A stretch of 64,000 bases of DNA from Streptomyces calvus (GCF_006782915.1 NZ_VCNP01000007.1:1-64000), one strand, 5' to 3'; shown: positions 53,632 through 62,584, numbered from the stretch's first letter. The notes: generated by a model from the letters alone, not told the origin. Numbers and translations: made by a program.

Positions 53632-54138
53632 ATGGAGCGGTTTCGGGCCGACGGCTTCGACGAGTTCGTGGCCGCCCGCTGGTCGGCGCTGCTCCATGTC
53701 GCCCGACTGCTCACCGGCGGCGACCGGCAGCGCGCCGAGGACCTCGTCCAGGAGGCCCTGGTGAAGCTCTGGTTCGCCTGGCCCAAGGTCGCCGAGCAGG
53801 CCCCTGAGGCGTACGTCCGGCAGATCCTGGTGCGGCTCGCGGCACGATCGGCCCGGCGGCGCTGGTGGGGGGAGCGGCCGGTGGGGGACGTGCCGGACCG
53901 GCCGCAACCGGACGACGTCTCCTCGGCCGTCGCCGAACGCTCGCGCCTGGAGGCCGCGCTGGCCCAACTGCCGCCCCGGCAGCGGGCCGCGGTGGTGCTG
54001 CGCTACTACGAGGACCTGCCGGAAGGGCAGGTCGCGCAGGCCCTCGGCTGCCCGGTGGGCACCGCCCGCTCCCACGCCTCACGTGGTGTGGCGCGCCTGC
54101 GGCAACTCCTGTCCGACTCCGTCAGGCCCGTGGGGTGA
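53632..54138 (+). CDS. SigE-family ECF-type sigma factor
   Basis: 168 aa sigma-70 family factor of the actinobacterial SigE-like (ECF) group. Region 2: FDEFVAARWSALLHVARLLT and AEDLVQEALVKLWFAWPKVA, AYVRQILVRLAARSARRRWW. Region 4: LAQLPPRQRAAVVLRYYEDL and VAQALGCPVGTARSHASRGV. No C-terminal extra domain. ATG 53632 is preceded by GGTGGGG; a TTG at 53608 is the alternative. The next gene encodes a single-span membrane protein 11 bp downstream, the usual place for a companion regulator. Confidence 0.88.
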   Translation: MERFRADGFDEFVAARWSALLHVARLLTGGDRQRAEDLVQEALVKLWFAWPKVAEQAPEAYVRQILVRLAARSARRRWWGERPVGDVPDRPQPDDVSSAVAERSRLEAALAQLPPRQRAAVVLRYYEDLPEGQVAQALGCPVGTARSHASRGVARLRQLLSDSVRPVG

Positions 54139-54149
54139 GGGGAGAAGCG

Positions 54150-54632
54150 ATGGACGACTTCGAGCGGGAACTGACGCGCATGCTGCACGACACCCGGCAG
54201 CACGCTCCCTTCGAGCCGCGCCACCAGCGGCGTCTGTACCAGGGCATCCGGGCCCGCCGCCGGGCCCGTCTGCTGTGGCGGGCGGGCGGGTCGGCGCTGG
54301 CCGTGACCGGGCTCGGTGCCGCGCTGGCGCTGCTGCCGGGCACCGGCCCGGAGACCCGGCCGGCCGATCGGCGGCCCCTGCCGGCGACCAGTCCGACACC
54401 GCCGCCCGCGTCCCCGGCGCCGACGACGTCCGCGCCCGGCACCTCCCGCCCGCCCACGGACGCGACGACGATCCCCCCGCGGGACGCCACGCCGTCGTAT
54501 CCCCCTCCCCCGTCCGCCACTCCCGGTGCCGGCCTCCGGGGCGCGACGTCGTCGACGTCCGCTCCGCCGCCGACGCACGCGACGCGGGCGTCCTCGACTC
54601 CGGCCGACTCCGCCTCGGCCGACGGCGGTTAG
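54150..54632 (+). CDS. single-span membrane protein, likely partner of the sigma factor
   Basis: 160 aa protein. The N-terminal ~45 residues (DDFERELTRMLHDTRQHAPF, Arg-rich) are cytosolic, a membrane span lies at about 48-63 (SALAVTGLGAALALLPG), and an exported Pro/Ser/Thr-rich tail follows. Position and layout match the membrane proteins that follow SigE-family sigma genes and may control them; no zinc-finger anti-sigma motif is present. GAGGGGAGAAGCG precedes ATG 54150. Role inferred from context. Confidence 0.75.
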   Translation: MDDFERELTRMLHDTRQHAPFEPRHQRRLYQGIRARRRARLLWRAGGSALAVTGLGAALALLPGTGPETRPADRRPLPATSPTPPPASPAPTTSAPGTSRPPTDATTIPPRDATPSYPPPPSATPGAGLRGATSSTSAPPPTHATRASSTPADSASADGG

Positions 54633-54758
54633 CGACCGCCGCCCGCCCGGGCGACCGCCGCCCGGGCCGTTCACCCGACCACCCACCTCGGGCGACCGTG
54701 GCGTGTCCCCACCGAACACCCGCCATGCCGTACGCCGGAAAGAGACCGTGAGCCCGTC

Positions 54759-56057
54759 ATGAGAACCGCGAGGCGGTCGGCGCCGACCGACCGCCGCACC
54801 ACCGCCGCGCCCGCGGTCCCGCTGGCGCTGCCGCGCCGGGCGCCGCTGCCGGCGCACCACCCGGACCCCGTCCTGGACGTGGTCGTCCCCGTGTACAACG
54901 AGGAGAACGACCTGGAGCCCTGTGTGCGGCGGCTCCACGCGCACCTCGCGGAGACCTTCCCCTACCCGTTCCGCATCACCATCGCCGACAACGCCAGCAC
55001 GGACCGCACACCGCGGATCGCCGAGCGGCTGAGCGGCGAACTCGCCGGGACGGACTGGATACGGCTGGACGAGAAGGGCCGCGGACGCGCCCTGCACACC
55101 GCGTGGTCGCGGTCGAAGGCCCCGGTCCTGGCCTATCTGGACGTGGACCTGTCCACCGACCTGGCGGCCCTGCTGCCGCTGGTGGCGCCGCTGATCTCCG
55201 GGCACTCGGACATCGCGATCGGCACCCGGCTGGCCCGCGGGTCCCGGGTGGTGCGCGGCCCGAAGCGGGAGATCATCTCCCGCTGCTACAACGGGCTGCT
55301 GCGCGGCACCCTGGCCGTCGGGTTCTCCGACGCGCAGTGCGGCTTCAAGGCGGTGCGGCGGGACGTCGCCGAGCGGCTGCTGCCGCTGGTCGAGGACCGC
55401 GAGTGGTTCTTCGACACCGAGCTGCTGGTCATCGCCGAGCGCGCCGGGCTGCGCATCCACGAGGTGCCGGTGGACTGGGTGGACGACCCCGACAGCCGGG
55501 TCGACATCCTGGCGACGGCGCTGGCGGACCTGCGCGGCATGGCCCGGCTGGGGCGGGCACTGGCCGGCGGCCGGCTGCCGCTGGCCGTGCTGCGCCGCCC
55601 CGAGGAGGTCGACAAGGCCGCGGGGCTGCCGCCCGCGCTGGTTCCGCAACTGCTGCGCTTCGCCGCCGTCGGCGTGGCCAGCACCCTGTTCTACCTGCTG
55701 CTCTACAGTCTGCTGCGGCCCGCGGCGGGCGCCCAGGCGGCCAACGCCCTCGCCCTGCTGGCCAGCGCCGTCGCCAACACCGCCGCGAACCGGCGGCTCA
55801 CCTTCGGGGTGCGGGGCCGCGCCGGCGTGCTGCGGCACCAGCTCAAGGGCCTGGCGGCGTTCCTGGTGGGGCTGGCCCTCACCAGCGGTTCGCTGGCCGT
55901 GCTGCACCGCACCGCGCCCGGGGCCGGCCCGCGCGTGGAACTGCTGACGCTGGTCGCCGCCAACCTCGCCGCGACCCTGCTGCGTTTCCTCCTCCTGCGG
56001 GCCTGGGTGTTCCCCGGCCACCGCTCCCGCCGTACGACAGGATCCTCCGCCTCATGA
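54759..56057 (+). CDS. GT2 glycosyltransferase fused to GtrA membrane domain
   Basis: 432 aa bifunctional protein. GT2 catalytic domain at about 38-260: LDVVVPVYNEENDLEPCVRR, IADNASTDRT, AYLDVDLSTDLAALLPLVAP (DxD), FSDAQCGFKAVRRDVAERLL and EWFFDTELLVIAERAGL. GtrA domain at about 295-425 with four membrane helices. Such fusions build polyprenyl-phosphate-linked sugars and flip them for surface glycan or teichoic acid decoration. Its stop overlaps the next start (ATGA), coupling it to the mannosyltransferase. Start ATG 54759; the RBS is weak. Confidence 0.9.
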   Translation: MRTARRSAPTDRRTTAAPAVPLALPRRAPLPAHHPDPVLDVVVPVYNEENDLEPCVRRLHAHLAETFPYPFRITIADNASTDRTPRIAERLSGELAGTDWIRLDEKGRGRALHTAWSRSKAPVLAYLDVDLSTDLAALLPLVAPLISGHSDIAIGTRLARGSRVVRGPKREIISRCYNGLLRGTLAVGFSDAQCGFKAVRRDVAERLLPLVEDREWFFDTELLVIAERAGLRIHEVPVDWVDDPDSRVDILATALADLRGMARLGRALAGGRLPLAVLRRPEEVDKAAGLPPALVPQLLRFAAVGVASTLFYLLLYSLLRPAAGAQAANALALLASAVANTAANRRLTFGVRGRAGVLRHQLKGLAAFLVGLALTSGSLAVLHRTAPGAGPRVELLTLVAANLAATLLRFLLLRAWVFPGHRSRRTTGSSAS

Positions 56058-57319
56058 CCACCGTTGGGACCAGCCGGGCCGTCCCGGCCCCGGCGTCCGA
56101 GCCCGAACCGGGGAAGGCCGCCCCGGACCGGCGCGAGCGGCTGCGCCGCGCCGCCGCGCACTACGGCCCCGTCCTCGCGATGTACGGCGGACTGAAGCTC
56201 GTGGGCTTCGCCGTGTTCATGTACCTGCTGGACGCGGCCGGGGACTTCCGCGAGAAGCATCCGCGCTTCGGCGGCGGCGCCCACCCCTGGGACGTCCTGG
56301 GCAGCTGGGACGGCTGGTGGTACCAGCAGATCGCCCTGCACGGCTACGACCCGGCGCTGGAGCCGATACCCGGCGCGACCGGCCTGATCACCCTCAAGGG
56401 CAACTCGGCGGCGTTCTTCCCGCTCTATCCGGCGCTGATGCGGCTGGTCTCGGAGGTCACCGGGCTCGGCCCGTACGGCGCCGGGATGACCGTGTCCGTG
56501 GTGGCCTCGTTCGTCGCCGCGCTCGGCATCTACGCCGTCACGGCCCGGCTGGGCGGGCGCGCGGCCGGCCTGGTCGCCGTCGGGCTGTGGGCGGTGTGGC
56601 CCGGGTCCGGCGCGGAGTGGGCGGTGTACTCGGAGTCCGTTTACACGGCGCTGGCCGCCTGGGCCTGCTACGCGGTGATGACCCGCCGCTGGCTCACCGC
56701 CGGGGTGCTGACCTTCACCGCCGGACTGGCCCGGCCCACCGCGGTCACCCTGGTCGCCGCGCTGGCGGTGGCCGGGCTGGTGGCGGTGTTGCGGCGGGAG
56801 GAGGGCATCCGCCGTCCGCTGGTCGCGGTGCTGATCGCGCCGCTCGGCGCGGTCGGCTACCTGGGCTGGGTCGGGTACCGGATGGGTGACTGGGGCGGCT
56901 ACAACAAGCTCCAGGACGGCGCCTGGGCGCACAAGTTCGACTTCGGCCGGCACACGCTGGACGTGCTGACCTCGCTGCCGGTGGGCCACCACGACTATCT
57001 GTTCGCCATGCCCATGGAGGACACCATCGGGGTCGGGGTGGTGCTGCTGGTGCCGGTGCTGACGGTGCTGCTGGTGCGGCTGCGCCCGCCGGTGGTGCTC
57101 GTCGTGTACACGGTGCTGTCGTACCTGATGGTGATGGCCACCCAGCAGTACTTCGGGAACGTCTCCCGCTACCTGCTGCCGCTGTTCCCGCTGTTCGTGC
57201 CGCTCGCGCTGGCCATGCGGCGCCTGAAGTTGCCGTCGCTGCTCACGGTTCTGGGCACGGCGGCGGTGGCCTCCGGGTCGTACGCGGGATACGTGCTGTT
57301 CGAGCTCGGCGTGCCGTAG
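56054..57319 (+). CDS. PIG-V-type integral-membrane mannosyltransferase
   Basis: 421 aa multi-pass GT-C-fold enzyme. LGSWDGWWYQQIALHGYDPA at about 80 carries the conserved Asp of the first extracytoplasmic loop and FFPLYPALMRLVSEVTGLG follows. About nine membrane spans. It would use polyprenyl-phosphate-sugar donors, which the GT2-GtrA neighbour can supply. It overlaps that gene by 4 bp (ATGA), so the two are co-translated. The acceptor is unknown; wall glycopolymers or lipoglycans are likely. The stop codon is part of a 7-bp tandem repeat. Confidence 0.88.
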   Translation: MTTVGTSRAVPAPASEPEPGKAAPDRRERLRRAAAHYGPVLAMYGGLKLVGFAVFMYLLDAAGDFREKHPRFGGGAHPWDVLGSWDGWWYQQIALHGYDPALEPIPGATGLITLKGNSAAFFPLYPALMRLVSEVTGLGPYGAGMTVSVVASFVAALGIYAVTARLGGRAAGLVAVGLWAVWPGSGAEWAVYSESVYTALAAWACYAVMTRRWLTAGVLTFTAGLARPTAVTLVAALAVAGLVAVLRREEGIRRPLVAVLIAPLGAVGYLGWVGYRMGDWGGYNKLQDGAWAHKFDFGRHTLDVLTSLPVGHHDYLFAMPMEDTIGVGVVLLVPVLTVLLVRLRPPVVLVVYTVLSYLMVMATQQYFGNVSRYLLPLFPLFVPLALAMRRLKLPSLLTVLGTAAVASGSYAGYVLFELGVP

Positions 57320-57431
57320 GCCGTAGGCCGTAGGCCGTAGGTTGCGGACCGTGGGCCGTCGGGCCCGTCCCGTACGAGCGCGGGCCCGTCCCCTACGACC
57401 GCGGGCCCGTCCCGTATGGCCGCGGGCCCGT
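57313..57431. repeat. 7-bp and 21-bp tandem repeats after mannosyltransferase gene
   Basis: GCCGTAG is repeated four times at 57313-57340, the first copy containing the mannosyltransferase stop codon TAG. It is followed at 57360-57431 by three and a half copies of a 21-bp unit (CGGGCCCGTCCCGTACGAGCG; second copy CCCTACGACCG, third CCCGTATGGCCG). Each unit contains the palindrome CGGGCCCG. The array fills the gap before the pyruvyl transferase gene. Confidence 0.85.
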
Positions 57432-57499
57432 TGTGTGAAGAGGGGCGATGGCGGTTACCCGGGTCGTCGCCCCGGCTTCGACGCGAGGGGAGTGCACGG

Positions 57500-58747
57500 A
57501 TGTCCGATGTCGCCCCGCGCCTCCGCCCGTTCCCCGGCCCGGCGGGCCCGCGCATCGGGGTCCTCGGCTCCTACGGCGGTTTCAACACCGGCGACGAGGC
57601 CATCCTCGCCTGCGTGCTGGGCTGTCTGCGGGCGCACCGCCCGGCCGCCCGGCTCGTCGTCTTCAGCCGGGACCCCGCGCACACCCGCGCCCACAGCGGC
57701 GACGCCGACGAGGTGGCGGGCTGGGAGGGCGTCGCGCAGGGCGCGGTCCTGGAGGTGCTGTCCGGCCTGGACCTGCTGGTGCTGGGCGGCGGCGGCATCC
57801 TCTACGACGGCGAGGCGCGCCGCTATCTCCGGCTGGTCCGGGCGGCGCAGACCCGTGGTGTGCGCACGTTCGCGTACGCCGTCGGCGCCGGCCCGCTGCG
57901 GGAGCCGGAGGACCGGGAGGCGGTACGGGCGGTGCTGCCGGGGATGGACGACGTGGTGGTGCGGGACGAGGAGTCCCGGCTGGTGCTGGAGGAAGTCGGC
58001 CTGGAACGGGAGTTGAGGGTCACCGCGGATCCGGCGCTGCGGCTGTGCCCCGAGCCGTTCACCGCGCGGATGATGCGGGACGAGGGCGTGCCCACCGGCA
58101 CCCGGCTGGTCGGCATGTCGGTGCGGGAGCCGGGCCGGGCGGCCGAGAAGCTCGACGAGAGCGACTACCACGTGCTGCTCGCCGAGGTGGCGGACTTCCT
58201 GGTGCGGCGTCTGGACGCGTTCGTGGTGTTCATGCCGATGGAGCGGCACGACGTGCGGCACGCGCACGCCGTGCTGTCCCACATGAGCGCCCCTGACCGG
58301 GGACGGATCCTGAACGGCGCCTACAGTCCCGGGCAGGTGCTGGGGTTCATGCGCCATCTGGACCTCGCCGTCGGCATGCGGTTGCACTTCGTGATGTTCG
58401 CGGCGCTGGCCGGACTGCCGGTGCTGCCGCTGCCGTACTCGGGCAAGGTCTTCGACTTCGCGCGGCGCATCGGGGCGCCCGCGCTGGTGGGGGTGGCCCG
58501 GGAGCAGACCGGGCTGCTGCTGGCCGAGGTCGACCGGCTCTGGGACGAGTATCCGCAGCGCCGCGCGGAGCTGCGGTGCCGGGTGCGGGAACTGCGCACG
58601 CTGGCCCTGGAGACGTGCACGCGCTGCGGCGTGCTGCTCGACCGCATGGACGCCGGGGCGACGGGCGCCGGCGAGCGGGGCGCGGGCGGCGCGGAGGGCG
58701 CGGGCGGCCCCGGGCAGGGGGTGCGTGCCGCGGGCGGACCGCCGTAG
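57500..58747 (+). CDS. polysaccharide pyruvyl transferase family protein
   Basis: 415 aa GT-B-like protein of the CsaB/WcaK family, which transfers pyruvate as a ketal onto surface polysaccharides. Hallmarks: IGVLGSYGGFNTGDEAILAC, LDLLVLGGGGILYDGEARRY, VGAGPLREPEDREAV, DDVVVRDEESRLVLEEVGL and AVGMRLHFVMFAALAGLPVL. The C-terminal 30 residues are Gly/Ala-rich. GAGGGGAGTG precedes ATG 57500. Context with glycosyltransferases supports a surface-glycan role. The next gene starts 36 bp downstream. Confidence 0.9.
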   Translation: MSDVAPRLRPFPGPAGPRIGVLGSYGGFNTGDEAILACVLGCLRAHRPAARLVVFSRDPAHTRAHSGDADEVAGWEGVAQGAVLEVLSGLDLLVLGGGGILYDGEARRYLRLVRAAQTRGVRTFAYAVGAGPLREPEDREAVRAVLPGMDDVVVRDEESRLVLEEVGLERELRVTADPALRLCPEPFTARMMRDEGVPTGTRLVGMSVREPGRAAEKLDESDYHVLLAEVADFLVRRLDAFVVFMPMERHDVRHAHAVLSHMSAPDRGRILNGAYSPGQVLGFMRHLDLAVGMRLHFVMFAALAGLPVLPLPYSGKVFDFARRIGAPALVGVAREQTGLLLAEVDRLWDEYPQRRAELRCRVRELRTLALETCTRCGVLLDRMDAGATGAGERGAGGAEGAGGPGQGVRAAGGPP

Positions 58748-58782
58748 CGGCACGGCACGAGCGAGCCGACGGGAGTGACACG

Positions 58783-60237
58783 ATGCCCATCCTCGAAGCA
58801 CCCGATCCGTCCCGCACCGTCACGTTGCCGCCGCGGGCGGCCCGGCACGCGGGCCGCACCGGCGTGCTGGTGGTGGGGGGCGGCCCGGCCGGCTGCGGTG
58901 CCGCGCTGGCCGCCGACGCCGGGGCCGGCGTGGTGCTGGTGGAGCGCTACGGGTTCCTCGGCGGCAACGCGACGGTGGCCCTGGTCATGCCGTTGATGTC
59001 GTTCCACAACGAGCACCGGCAGGCCGCGTTCGACGCGGCCGGGGACGGCACCCGGCTGCTGCCCACGGACCACGGCGAGGGCGAGCCCGTGGTGGCCGGG
59101 GTGCTGTGGCGGCTGCTGGACCGGCTCGCCGAGCGCGGCGGATGCGTCCCGCCGTCCCTGGAGACCGGGTACACGGTGCCGTTCGACCCGGAGGTCTTCA
59201 AGCTGGTCCTGCTGGACCTGCTGGACGAGGCCGGGGTGCGGATGCTGTTCCATTCCTTCGCCTCGGCCTGTCTGCCGGCCGACGGCGGCTGGCGGGTGGT
59301 CTTCGAGACGAAGTCGGGGCCGGTGGTCATCGACGCGGGCGTGGTGGTGGACGCCACCGGTGACGGCGACGTCGCGGCCGCCTGCGGAGCGCCGTACGAG
59401 ATCGGGCGGCCCGAGGACGGGCTGGTGCAGCCGATGACGCTCATGTTCCGCGTCGCCGACTTCCTCCGGCCGCGGTTCGCCGAGTACGTCCGCGCCCACC
59501 CGGACCAGTGGCGCGGCGTGCACGGCCTGTGGGACCTGGTGGAGCAGGCCACGGCCGACGGCGAACTGCGGCTGCCGCGCGAGGACATGCTGTTCTTCGG
59601 CACCCCGCACCCGGGCGAGGTCAGCGTCAACAGCACCCGGGTCACCAGGGCGCTCGGCACCGACGTGTGGGACCTGAGCCGTGCCGAGTACACCGCCCGC
59701 CGCCAGCTCCAGCAGATCGACCACTTCCTGCGCCACCACGTGCCGGGCTTCGAGGACTCCTACGTGGTGCAGAGCGGCACCCACATCGGGGTCCGGGAGA
59801 CGCGCCGCATCCTGGGCGAGTACCAGCTGACCGGACACGACATCCTGGCCGCCCGCTCCTTCCCCGACGCCGTCGCGCACGGCGCCTATCCGGTCGACAT
59901 CCACAACCCGAGGGGCACGGGCACCGTCCTCAAACGCGTGCCGCGCGGACGGTTCTACGACATCCCGCTGCGCTGTCTGCTGCCCCGGGGGACGGAGCGG
60001 ATGCTGGTGGCCGGGCGCTGCATCTCCGGCACGCATGTGGCGCACTCCTCGTACCGGGTCATGCCGATCGCGATGGCCACCGGTCAGGCGGCGGGCGTCT
60101 GCGCGGCGCTGGCGGTGCGCCTCGGCCGCACCCCGCGGGAGCTGCCGTACGCGCTCGTCCAGCAGGAACTGCTGCGGCAGGGGGCGCGGGTGCGGACCGG
60201 CGCGGAGGACGACGGTACGGGCGGGGACCACTCCTGA
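58783..60237 (+). CDS. FAD-dependent oxidoreductase (FAD_oxidored, PF12831 type)
   Basis: 484 aa flavoprotein. The N-terminal dinucleotide motif is VLVVGGGPAGCGAALAADAG; the family motif VVVDATGDGDVAAACGAPYE and the C-terminal ERMLVAGRCISGTHVAHSSY confirm the PF12831 class. FLGGNATVALVMPLMSFHNE is typical of that class too. Substrates are unknown; the family includes enzymes acting on sugars or small molecules. 36 bp after the pyruvyl transferase gene, so probably the same operon, which suggests modification of a sugar or pyruvyl donor. ATG 58783 with GGGAGTGACACG upstream. Confidence 0.88.
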   Translation: MPILEAPDPSRTVTLPPRAARHAGRTGVLVVGGGPAGCGAALAADAGAGVVLVERYGFLGGNATVALVMPLMSFHNEHRQAAFDAAGDGTRLLPTDHGEGEPVVAGVLWRLLDRLAERGGCVPPSLETGYTVPFDPEVFKLVLLDLLDEAGVRMLFHSFASACLPADGGWRVVFETKSGPVVIDAGVVVDATGDGDVAAACGAPYEIGRPEDGLVQPMTLMFRVADFLRPRFAEYVRAHPDQWRGVHGLWDLVEQATADGELRLPREDMLFFGTPHPGEVSVNSTRVTRALGTDVWDLSRAEYTARRQLQQIDHFLRHHVPGFEDSYVVQSGTHIGVRETRRILGEYQLTGHDILAARSFPDAVAHGAYPVDIHNPRGTGTVLKRVPRGRFYDIPLRCLLPRGTERMLVAGRCISGTHVAHSSYRVMPIAMATGQAAGVCAALAVRLGRTPRELPYALVQQELLRQGARVRTGAEDDGTGGDHS

Positions 60238-60257
60238 CGGGGCGCCGACAGGTCCAC

Positions 60258-60546
60258 GGGCGGGACGCCGAGCCGGTCGGCGGGCAGGAGCACTGGGCCG
60301 GTTCCGGGCGGGACGCCGAGCCGGTCGGCGGGCAGGAACACTGGCCGGTTCCAGGCGGAACGCCGAGCCGGTCAGCGGGCAGGAACACTGGCCGGTTCCG
60401 GGCGGAACGCCGAGCCGGTCGGCGGGCAGGAACACTGGCCGGTTCCAGGCGGAACGCCGAGCCGGTCAGCGGGCAGGAACACTGGCCGGTTCCGGGCGGA
60501 ACGCCGAGCCGGTCGGCGGGCAGGAACACTGGCCGGTTCCGGGCGG
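60258..60546. repeat. 47-bp tandem array after FAD oxidoreductase gene
   Basis: The word ACGCCGAGCC… recurs at 60265, 60313, 60360, 60407, 60454 and 60501, spacing 48 then 47 bp, with a decayed seventh copy at 60548. Units 3 to 6 alternate GTCAGC/GTCGGC and TTCCGGG/TTCCAGG, so a 94-bp dimer was also duplicated. GTTCC…GGAAC at each unit junction can form a hairpin. Because 47 is not a multiple of three and there is no RBS, it is not a coding repeat. It fills most of the 478-bp gap 60238-60714. Confidence 0.9.
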
Positions 60547-60714
60547 AACGCCGAGCGGGACGTGGGTGGGACGTCGGCCGGGCCGCGGGCAGGGGCGGAC
60601 CGGTTCAGCGGCGGGACGCCGAGCGGGACGCGGGCAGGCGCGACGACGAGTCCCGAGCCGATGCGCCGGCCGGTCAGGGCGGGACGCCGGTCGTCGTCGC
60701 GGTCCGGCCGGGTG

Positions 60715-61212
60715 TCAGCTCTCCCCGTCCAGGGGCCGGACCAGGAATCCGCCGCGGCCGTCGAACCGCACCTCGTGAACGGCGTCGAACCCGTCCGCCC
60801 GGGTGGGGCGGCGCAGCCGCCGCACGGTGGCGCGGAGGCCGATGTCGGGGACCCGGTGACGGCCGTCCCGCAGGGCGTTGCGCTCCAGCGATCCCGGCAG
60901 GTCGGGCGGGAACCAGTACGCGGTGACGGTCGCCCCGCAGGCGTGCGCGGCGGCGACGAGCGGCCGCCACTCCTCCGGGGAGGGATTGGTGTTGTCGACC
61001 GCCACCGACCTGCCGGCGCCGAGCGCCTCGTGCACCAGGCGCATCTGCCGGTCCTGCTTGCGCCGCGCCGACCGGGGCATCCGGTCCTTGCCGACCGGCG
61101 CATAACGGCCGGCCAGGCACTGCTCGTAGAACGTCGACTTGCCGGACGCCTGGAGCCCCACGAGCACGGCCACGTCCGGTGCCGCCGTCTCCTGCCGCGC
61201 GCCGGATGCCAC
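60715..61212 (-). CDS. AAA/P-loop small kinase (AAA_33 type)
   Basis: 165 aa P-loop NTPase: Walker A VLVGLQASGKSTFYEQCL at about residue 15, Walker B-like SVAVDNTNPSPEEWRPLV. This is the AAA_33/polynucleotide-kinase-like group, acting on nucleotides, sugars or antibiotics. It is shorter than Zeta toxin and lacks an antitoxin gene beside it. GTG 61212 is chosen (VASGARQETAAP); TTG 61245 is possible. It is divergent from the CapA-like gene (139 bp between starts). Confidence 0.82.
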   Translation of the reverse strand: MASGARQETAAPDVAVLVGLQASGKSTFYEQCLAGRYAPVGKDRMPRSARRKQDRQMRLVHEALGAGRSVAVDNTNPSPEEWRPLVAAAHACGATVTAYWFPPDLPGSLERNALRDGRHRVPDIGLRATVRRLRRPTRADGFDAVHEVRFDGRGGFLVRPLDGES

Positions 61213-61351
61213 GGCGACTCGCGTACCCGGGGCGGCGCCCGGCAAGCGCGGGCACCACCGGGTCCGCTGCGGGGCCCGCCACCGGCCGCGGGTTCGACGG
61301 CGTTCCGCCCCGGGTACCCGGTCGGCCCCTACGGAGTTCAGGGCGGCCGGA

Positions 61352-62449
61352 ATGGTGACGCTGTTCCTGTGCGGCGACGTGATGCTGGGTCGGGGCGTCG
61401 ACCAGATCCTCCCGCACCCGGGGGATCCGGTGCTGCGGGAGGGATACGTCCGCGACGCCCGCGACTACGTCGCGCTGGCGGAGGCCGTGAACGGCCCGGT
61501 CCCCCGCCCGGTCCCGTTCTCCTGGCCGTGGGGCCGGGCGCTGGAGGTGCTGGACGACGCCGCGCCGGACGTGCGGATCGTCAATCTGGAGACCGCCGTC
61601 ACGCGCGGCGGCGCGTTCGCGCCGGGGAAGGCGGTGCACTACCGGATGCACCCGGCCAACGTGCCCGCGGTGGCGGTGGCCAGGCCCGACGTGTGCGTCC
61701 TGGCCAACAACCATGTGCTGGACTTCGGCCGTCCGGGGCTGAGGGAAACGCTGGAGACGCTGCGCGGGGCGGGTCTGCGGACGGCGGGCGCGGGGAGGGA
61801 CGCCGCCGCCGCGTACGCGCCCGCGGTGGTCCCGGTCGCGGGCGGCAGGGTGCTGGTGTTCGCCGTGGGGTTGACGTCGAGCGGCATCCCGCCGGGCTGG
61901 GCGGCGACCGGTGAGCAGTCGGGCGTGGCGTACCTTCCCACGGCGTCCGCCGCCGCGGCCGAGGCGGTCCTGCGGCGGGTGCGACGGGCGAAACAGTCGG
62001 GTGACATCGCGGTGGTGTCCGTGCACTGGGGCTCGAACTGGGGGTACGGCGTCCCGTCCGCCGATGTCCGCTTCGCCCACGCGCTGGTCGACGGCGGTGT
62101 CGACGTCGTGCACGGCCACTCCTCGCACCATCCCCGGCCCGTCGAGGTGTACCGGGACCGGCTGATCCTGTACGGCTGCGGTGACTTCGTGGACGACTAC
62201 GAGGGCATCTCGGGTCACGAGGAGTACCGCGACGACCTCCGGCTCGCCCATCTGGTGTCGGTCGAGGCGGGCGGTGGACGGCCGGGGCTGCGCCTGGTGC
62301 CGCTGCGCGCCCGGCGGATGCGGCTGGAGGACGCATCCCGGGAGGAGCGGGCGTGGCTGCGGGAGACGCTGGAGCGGATCAGCGGCGTCGGCTTCACCGT
62401 GGACGCCGACGGCACACTCACCCTCGCTCCCCCGTCGGCCCGTCGGTGA
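61352..62449 (+). CDS. CapA-family metallophosphatase-like protein
   Basis: 365 aa protein of the CapA/PgsA family (poly-gamma-glutamate or capsule synthesis). Metal-site signatures: LFLCGDVMLGRGVDQILPHP, DVRIVNLETAVTRGGAFAPG, CVLANNHVLDFGRPGL, VVSVHWGSNWGYGVPSADVR and VVHGHSSHHPRPVEVYRDRL. No signal peptide or anchor, unlike PgsA, so it is probably cytosolic or the start is missed. Many such proteins are metallophosphoesterases with unknown substrates. ATG 61352 begins VTLFLCGD. Lies at the end of the glycan locus. Confidence 0.88.
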   Translation: MVTLFLCGDVMLGRGVDQILPHPGDPVLREGYVRDARDYVALAEAVNGPVPRPVPFSWPWGRALEVLDDAAPDVRIVNLETAVTRGGAFAPGKAVHYRMHPANVPAVAVARPDVCVLANNHVLDFGRPGLRETLETLRGAGLRTAGAGRDAAAAYAPAVVPVAGGRVLVFAVGLTSSGIPPGWAATGEQSGVAYLPTASAAAAEAVLRRVRRAKQSGDIAVVSVHWGSNWGYGVPSADVRFAHALVDGGVDVVHGHSSHHPRPVEVYRDRLILYGCGDFVDDYEGISGHEEYRDDLRLAHLVSVEAGGGRPGLRLVPLRARRMRLEDASREERAWLRETLERISGVGFTVDADGTLTLAPPSARR

Positions 62450-62584
62450 CCGCGCGGCCCACCCGCCGAAGTCGCCGCCCGCACCGACCGCCCGTGCGCG
62501 CCGGGTCCGCGGACGATCTGGCGCGCCCCACGTCGCCGCAGATCACGCACGACGGTACGCCCCCCGGTGACGGCTGCGCGCCGG

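Noticed and set aside
60258..60546. CRISPR array or coding repeat protein
   Set aside because: No unique spacers; the 47-bp period breaks any reading frame, and no start signal precedes it.
60715..61212. Zeta-type toxin of a toxin-antitoxin pair
   Set aside because: P-loop fits, but there is no small antitoxin gene next to it and the protein is shorter than Zeta.
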